Both the position numbers and the translations under genes were made by a program. This document shows, one piece after another, positions 59,526-64,000 of a DNA stretch of 64,000 nt. Under the pieces are notes generated by a model that saw nothing but the letters and a program-made list of their open reading frames with translations, did no database searches and was not told the origin of the DNA. The stretch's first letter is position 1, and every line of letters begins with the position of its first letter. This stretch comes from Methylosinus sp. Sm6 (GTDB lineage: Bacteria > Pseudomonadota > Alphaproteobacteria > Rhizobiales > Beijerinckiaceae): the NCBI RefSeq assembly GCF_019802345.1, contig NZ_JAINDZ010000027.1:1-64000 (forward strand), in the 5' to 3' direction.

Positions 59526-59684
59526 CTAGAGCCGGCCGAGTAGAACGAGAATGAGCACGACGACGAGAATCGTTCCCAAGATTCCAGACGGACCATAGCC
59601 CCAGCTGGAGCTGTGCTGCCAGCCTGGGAAGGCGCCGACGAGCAGCAGGATGAGAACGATGAGGAGGATGGTTCCGAGGGACAT
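59526..59684 (-). CDS. DUF3309 small membrane protein
   Basis: 52 aa: MSLGTILLIVLILLLVGAFP, then a Trp/Ser/Gly linker HSSSWGYGPSGILGTILVVV and a second helix. Matches the DUF3309 two-helix family, often found among stress genes. ATG 59684 chosen to begin at the conserved MSLGTIL; the longer reading adds an unlikely basic leader. Confidence 0.85.
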   Translation of the reverse strand: MSLGTILLIVLILLLVGAFPGWQHSSSWGYGPSGILGTILVVVLILVLLGRL

Positions 59685-59725
59685 CGGGATTTCCTTTCTT
59701 ACGAGCAGGTTACGAGGTTGCACAT

Positions 59726-60118
59726 TCAAATCCGCGAGCGTCGCCGATCATCGGCGCCGAAATAGATTCGCGCGAGGGCGACCAAGGCGCCGCTGCCGGG
59801 ATGATCGATCGTCTCGATGCCGGCGATGCGCCCCGCAAGGTCTAGATGGCGATGCATGACATGGGCGGCCAGCTCCGATTTGGCGCTTTCTGGACCTGTG
59901 ATCAAAATTGCCCTCGCGTCTGCGATCGCCCCGGCGATCCGTTCGAAGTAGTCTTGATCCTCGGGCCTATCGCTACCGAACGAGCTTGCCTCGTGACGGA
60001 TGCGACGGGCCGGATCATGCGGGCGGATGACGAGCCGATCGATCTCTGTTGCATTGAAATGGAAGACTTTCGCTTCCTGGCGGTCGATCCACACGATCGC
60101 GTAAAAATGGGCGTTCAT
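59726..60118 (-). CDS. eRF1-domain (baeRF-like) protein
   Basis: 130 aa: AIVWIDRQEAKVFHFNATEI, then DYFERIAGAIADARAILITG, PESAKSELAAHVMHRHLDLA, IETIDHPGSGALVALARIYF. This resembles the short bacterial eRF1-like 'translational machinery' proteins. The lone C-terminal-type domain suggests a ribosome- or stress-linked role. 60119-60410 to its right holds divergent promoter DNA and no gene. Confidence 0.7.
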   Translation of the reverse strand: MNAHFYAIVWIDRQEAKVFHFNATEIDRLVIRPHDPARRIRHEASSFGSDRPEDQDYFERIAGAIADARAILITGPESAKSELAAHVMHRHLDLAGRIAGIETIDHPGSGALVALARIYFGADDRRRSRI

Positions 60119-60410
60119 ATTGGGCGTTCTCGGCTATCGTCTAGAAGCATCGGCAAAGCATCAGGATCGCTTCCACACACGCCTCACGCCGTCGAATCCG
60201 ATCATTGGATTATGATCCCTACGCCAAGGCGCAGGCAGCTTCGGAAACTACTCGAGGCGGCAGATGGCGAGCTATTCCGACGAAAATGCCTCGACCAAGC
60301 TCGCCTTGCCGCATTTGTGAATCCGAGCGGCGTCCGATGTGCTAATATGAGTAGTTGCGTTCCTGACGACACTTGCCCGAGCAACAGGGTGAAGAAGGTC
60401 AGGTGATATC

Positions 60411-63400
60411 ATGACGAGCTCCACCGACCCTTTGTTCAGCGAAACAAAGGTGAAGAGCACGAGTCTCCGCAAAGGACGCAGATCGACGACGAAAATCACC
60501 TTCCCGATCGTCGGGATCGGCGCTTCGGCCGGCGGGTTGGGTGCGTTTCGGCGCTTTCTCGACGCCCAGACGCCGACCAGCGGAATGGCTTTCATGATGA
60601 TCCAGCATTTGGATCCGACGCATCCCAGTCTAATGGCGGACCTGCTCTCGAACCATACGAGCATGACCGTCGCACAAGCTTCGGATGGCATGCCGCCTCG
60701 GCCAGACCATGTGTACCTCATCCCCCCGGGAACTTCTCTCGCGATCAGCGAGGGGCTGTTGCGAATTTCGAAGCCGAGGGAACCGCACGGCGCTCGGCTG
60801 CCCTTCGACTTCTTCCTCGACTCGCTCGCCGAAGCCTGCGGCCGCCGTGCAGCCTGCGTCGTCTTGTCGGGGACCGGCGCCGATGGCGCTAGAGGGCTTC
60901 TCGCGATCAAGCGAATGGGCGGCCTGGTGATCGCTCAGGACCCGCAGGAAGCCGACTTCGACGGAATGCCTCGCAGCGCGATCGCGACCGGCGCAGTCGA
61001 TCTCATCGCGCCGGTCGCGGACATTCCAGACGCCGTCTTCAGACATTTTCATCCCGCACATCCCGAAGCCGCCCCACCGGCAAAGGCGGTCGACGAGCCG
61101 GCCGCCTCTGATGCCTTCTCGGAAATCATCGAGCTTCTGAGAGAGCGGACCTCTCACGATTTCAGCGTCTACAAGCGGGGCACGTTGGAGCGTCGTCTCG
61201 CCCATCGCATGGGCGCGGCGCATGTCGAGGGTCAATCATCGTATTTGAAACTCCTGCGCGCAGATCCCGGCGAAGCCGAGCTGCTTCGCCAGGATCTGCT
61301 GATCGGCGTCACGCAATTCTTCCGCGACAAGACGACCTTCGATTTCCTGGCCGAAGACATCATTCCCGATCTCGTAAAGCAGCATTCGCATACGCGGCCC
61401 ATTCGCGTCTGGTGTCCAGGCTGCAGCACTGGCGAAGAGCCTTATTCCATCGCCATGCTGTTCTTGGAGGCGTTCGCCGCGGCGAACCGCCCAGAGGCGC
61501 TTCAGGTCTTTGCATCCGACACCAATGCGGACGCCGTGGCGTTCGCGCGCGACGGCCTTTATCCGGATACGATCGAGGCGGATGTGGAGCCCGGCCGGCT
61601 GGCCCATTTCTTCACGAAGGAGGACGGCCATTATCGTGTTGTTCGCGAATTGCGCGACACCGTGGTGTTTACGATCCACGACATACTGACGGACGCCCCA
61701 TTCTCCTGCATGGATCTCGTCTGCTGTCGCAACCTTCTCATCTATTTGCAGCCGGCGGCGCAACACAAGGTTCTGTCGTTCTTCCATTTCGCCTTGCGTG
61801 CCGGCGGCGTGCTGATTCTCGGAGAGTCCGAAACGGTCGGTTCGGCGGGCCGATTCAAAGCCGTTTCTGAAAAGCATCGGGTCTATCGTCATATTGGCCG
61901 CAGCCGGCCAGGGGAGATCGCCTTTCCGGTCGGCGCCGCAGCCGGCGGCCGCGCCTTGTCGTCCGCGGCGGCAAAGCTCCCCTTCAGACGAGCATCGGAT
62001 TTCGACGATCTGTCACGACGCGCTCTGTTCGAGGCCTTCGCTCTCGCCTCTGTGCTGATCGACGCTCGCCATGAATGCCTGCATTTTTCGGGATCGGCCG
62101 ACAAATATCTGAAGGTCGCCTCAGGCGCCGCCAGCAAGGATCTGCTGGCGATGGCCCGTGAAGGTCTGCGTCCCAAGCTGCGGGCGGCAGTCGAGCGCGC
62201 CCGCCGCGACCATGCGCGGACTGTCGTCAGGGGCGCTCATCTGGAAAAGGATGGCGATGGGACAGCTGTCTGCATCGTGGTCCAACCGGTCACGTCGGAC
62301 GACGAGAAAATGCTTCTCGTCAGTTTTCTCGACGACTCCTTGTCGAGCCCGAAAGCGGATCGATCGTCGGCGGGGCCGGCGGATCTCTCGCGCGTGATCG
62401 AACTGGAGCGCGAGCTAGAGGATGTCGGCAAAGAGCTCGAAGCCGCGCTTCAGGATCTCGACAGCGCGAAGGAAGAGCAAAAGCGCATCAACGAGCAGGC
62501 GATGTCCCTGAACGAGGAGGCGCAATCGACCAATGAAGAGCTGGTGACATCGAAGGAGGAGCTGCAATCGCTCAACGAAGAGCTGACGGCTTTGAACAGC
62601 CAGCTCTACGAGACGTTGGAGCGCCAGCGCAACACCTCCAACGATCTCCAAAATATTTTGGAAAGCTCGGGAGTAGCGACAATCTTCCTGGATACGGATC
62701 TCAGGATTCGGTTCTTCACGCCTGCGGCGAAGTCGCTGTTCCGGGTGATCGCCACGGATGTCGGCCGACCTCTGGCCGATTTCACGTCGCGCACCGCCGA
62801 CAGTGATCTGATCCCCGACGCCTCGAAGGTCCTCACGACCTTGGCGCCGATCGAAAGAGAAGTCTCGACCCTGAGCGCCACATGGTACAAGCGCCTCATA
62901 ACGCCGTATCGCACCCATGAAGGCTCGGTCGAAGGCGTCGTGATCACATTCACGGACATCACCGACAGCAAGCGCGCCGCGGAAGCTCTCGCCGCCGCCA
63001 AGCTGGCCGCCGACCACGCCAATGCCGCCAAGTCGCGTTTCCTGGCGGCCGCAAGCCATGATTTGCGGCAACCGTTGCAAACCATCCGCCTGCTGCAAGG
63101 ATTGCTGGCCACGAAATCACACGAGACCGACGAGCAGACGCTGCTGAAACGTCTCGACACCGCGGTCGGCGCCATGTCGGGAATGCTGAACACGCTGCTC
63201 GACATCAATCAGCTCGAGGCGGGCGTCATCCATGCAGAGATCGAGAGCTTTCCGCTGGATGAGCTGTTCGAGCATCTCGCCTCGGACTTCGGCTATCACA
63301 TGCGGGCGCAGGGCCTCGATTGGCGCGTCGTGCCGAGCAAATGCATCGTACGCAGCGATCCGAGGCTGCTCGAGCAGATTCTTCGCAACCTTCTGTCGAA

Positions 63401-64000
63401 CGCCGTGAAATTCACCACGCGCGGCAAGGTGCTGCTGGGATGCCGTCGCCATGGCGCGACAGTGAATATCGAGGTCTGGGACACGGGCCCGGGAATTCCG
63501 CCGGAGCATCGCTCGGCGATCTTCGACGAGTTTCGTCAGATCGACAACCCGGCCCGCGAGCGCAGCAAGGGGCTCGGCCTCGGACTTGCCATCGTGCAGC
63601 GATTGTCCAGCCTTCTCGGCCATCCCATCGATCTGCGATCGCGTCCAGGGCGCGGCTCGATGTTCAGCATCGCCGTGCCGCTCGCAACGGGGACGCCGCC
63701 GGCCGCCGAGCCTTCAGGGCAAAAGCCCAGCTTCGAGAGCGCCGTGGGCAACGTCACGATTCTCGTCGTCGAGGATGATCCCACCATTCGTGAACTTCTC
63801 GAGTTGCTGCTGCGCGACGCCGGCTATCATCCGATCAGCGTCGTCGACGGCGTCGCAGCGCTCGCGTCCGCCGAATGTCCCGACCTCGTCGTCGCCGACT
63901 TCAATCTCCCGAACGGACCGAACGGCGTCGAGGTCATCGCCGAGCTGAGACAAAGATTCGAGCGGAAAATTCCCGGCATTGTACTGACTGGGGATATTTC
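60411..64000 (+). CDS. CheB-CheR-PAS-histidine kinase-receiver fusion (partial)
   Basis: At least 1196 residues, running off the right edge. CheB methylesterase (about 30-210): IVGIGASAGGLGAFRRF, MIQHLDP, VVLSGTGADGARG. CheR methyltransferase (about 240-480): RIWCPGCSTGEEPYS-like site and DLVCCRNLLIYL. Coiled coil (about 663-735, EELQSLNEELTALNSQLYE). PAS (about 745-860), HisKA with AASHDLRQPLQTI, HATPase (LLSNAVKFT, DTGPGIPPEH, GLGLGLAIV), receiver (VEDDPTIREL, VVADFNLPNGPNGVEV). A soluble hub for chemotaxis-like adaptation and phosphorelay. Confidence 0.92.
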   Translation, partial: MTSSTDPLFSETKVKSTSLRKGRRSTTKITFPIVGIGASAGGLGAFRRFLDAQTPTSGMAFMMIQHLDPTHPSLMADLLSNHTSMTVAQASDGMPPRPDHVYLIPPGTSLAISEGLLRISKPREPHGARLPFDFFLDSLAEACGRRAACVVLSGTGADGARGLLAIKRMGGLVIAQDPQEADFDGMPRSAIATGAVDLIAPVADIPDAVFRHFHPAHPEAAPPAKAVDEPAASDAFSEIIELLRERTSHDFSVYKRGTLERRLAHRMGAAHVEGQSSYLKLLRADPGEAELLRQDLLIGVTQFFRDKTTFDFLAEDIIPDLVKQHSHTRPIRVWCPGCSTGEEPYSIAMLFLEAFAAANRPEALQVFASDTNADAVAFARDGLYPDTIEADVEPGRLAHFFTKEDGHYRVVRELRDTVVFTIHDILTDAPFSCMDLVCCRNLLIYLQPAAQHKVLSFFHFALRAGGVLILGESETVGSAGRFKAVSEKHRVYRHIGRSRPGEIAFPVGAAAGGRALSSAAAKLPFRRASDFDDLSRRALFEAFALASVLIDARHECLHFSGSADKYLKVASGAASKDLLAMAREGLRPKLRAAVERARRDHARTVVRGAHLEKDGDGTAVCIVVQPVTSDDEKMLLVSFLDDSLSSPKADRSSAGPADLSRVIELERELEDVGKELEAALQDLDSAKEEQKRINEQAMSLNEEAQSTNEELVTSKEELQSLNEELTALNSQLYETLERQRNTSNDLQNILESSGVATIFLDTDLRIRFFTPAAKSLFRVIATDVGRPLADFTSRTADSDLIPDASKVLTTLAPIEREVSTLSATWYKRLITPYRTHEGSVEGVVITFTDITDSKRAAEALAAAKLAADHANAAKSRFLAAASHDLRQPLQTIRLLQGLLATKSHETDEQTLLKRLDTAVGAMSGMLNTLLDINQLEAGVIHAEIESFPLDELFEHLASDFGYHMRAQGLDWRVVPSKCIVRSDPRLLEQILRNLLSNAVKFTTRGKVLLGCRRHGATVNIEVWDTGPGIPPEHRSAIFDEFRQIDNPARERSKGLGLGLAIVQRLSSLLGHPIDLRSRPGRGSMFSIAVPLATGTPPAAEPSGQKPSFESAVGNVTILVVEDDPTIRELLELLLRDAGYHPISVVDGVAALASAECPDLVVADFNLPNGPNGVEVIAELRQRFERKIPGIVLTGDI

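Overview
The window comes from a GC-rich alphaproteobacterium. Supporting signs are a GapR/DUF2312 protein, GTA-type tail genes, NTG starts, dense ATGA/GTGA overlaps and a CheB-CheR-kinase fusion. The PHB depolymerase/CopG pair fits Hyphomicrobiales, and a Methylocystis/Methylosinus-like host is my tentative guess. Roughly two thirds of the window is mobile DNA stacked around one tRNA-Met(CAT) gene.

Layout. (1) 1-3415: the left-end early region of a Mu-like transposable prophage that runs off the window to the left. It holds the start of a MuA-type transposase, a ParB-like protein, a Ner regulator, a divergent S24 repressor with two identical operator repeats, two low-GC secreted 'moron' genes and two Mu-end-like sites. 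(2) 3498-3574: tRNA-Met with its own promoter. (3) 3563-42641: a complete siphovirus-type prophage of about 39 kb, bounded by a 12-bp direct repeat of the tRNA 3' end. A leftward operon (integrase, small proteins, two-HTH protein, Gp37/68, 756-aa ParB) reads from a strong promoter flanked by repressor operators. A CI/Cro-like switch follows, then a rightward early operon (GapR homologue, ParB-like, winged helix, MT-A70 methylase, replication initiator with an origin-like repeat array inside it). Next come a NusG-like protein, HNH endonuclease, terminase, HK97-type head genes, a tail whose tip module matches gene transfer agents (gp12 to gp15 order), a beta-propeller fibre, and lysis genes. Near the right end is a small leftward ParB-fold/HTH cassette. 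(4) 42568-about 45.8 kb: a second large serine integrase and two unrecognised genes, the remainder of an element that apparently entered the same tRNA first and was displaced by the prophage. (5) 45.8-64 kb: host-type chromosome. It has a DUF4173/two-component/DUF2809 operon whose response regulator is frameshifted, two LysR regulators, a decay zone of pseudogenes (MFS, aldo/keto reductase, a second DUF2809, a Cu-ATPase fragment), PHB depolymerase with a CopG regulator, transglutaminase, Dps, DUF3309, an eRF1-like protein, and a giant CheB-CheR-PAS-histidine kinase-receiver protein that runs off the right edge.

The main observations are the nested integrations at the tRNA. Each integrase reads, or once read, antisense into the tRNA, and the newer integration replaced the C-terminal tail of the older integrase. 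The reconstructed attP and attB are both dyad-symmetric. Also notable are a candidate replication origin inside the initiator gene, phage-encoded GapR and NusG paralogues, four different ParB-fold proteins, and an unexplained pair of Mu-end-like sites inside the prophage.
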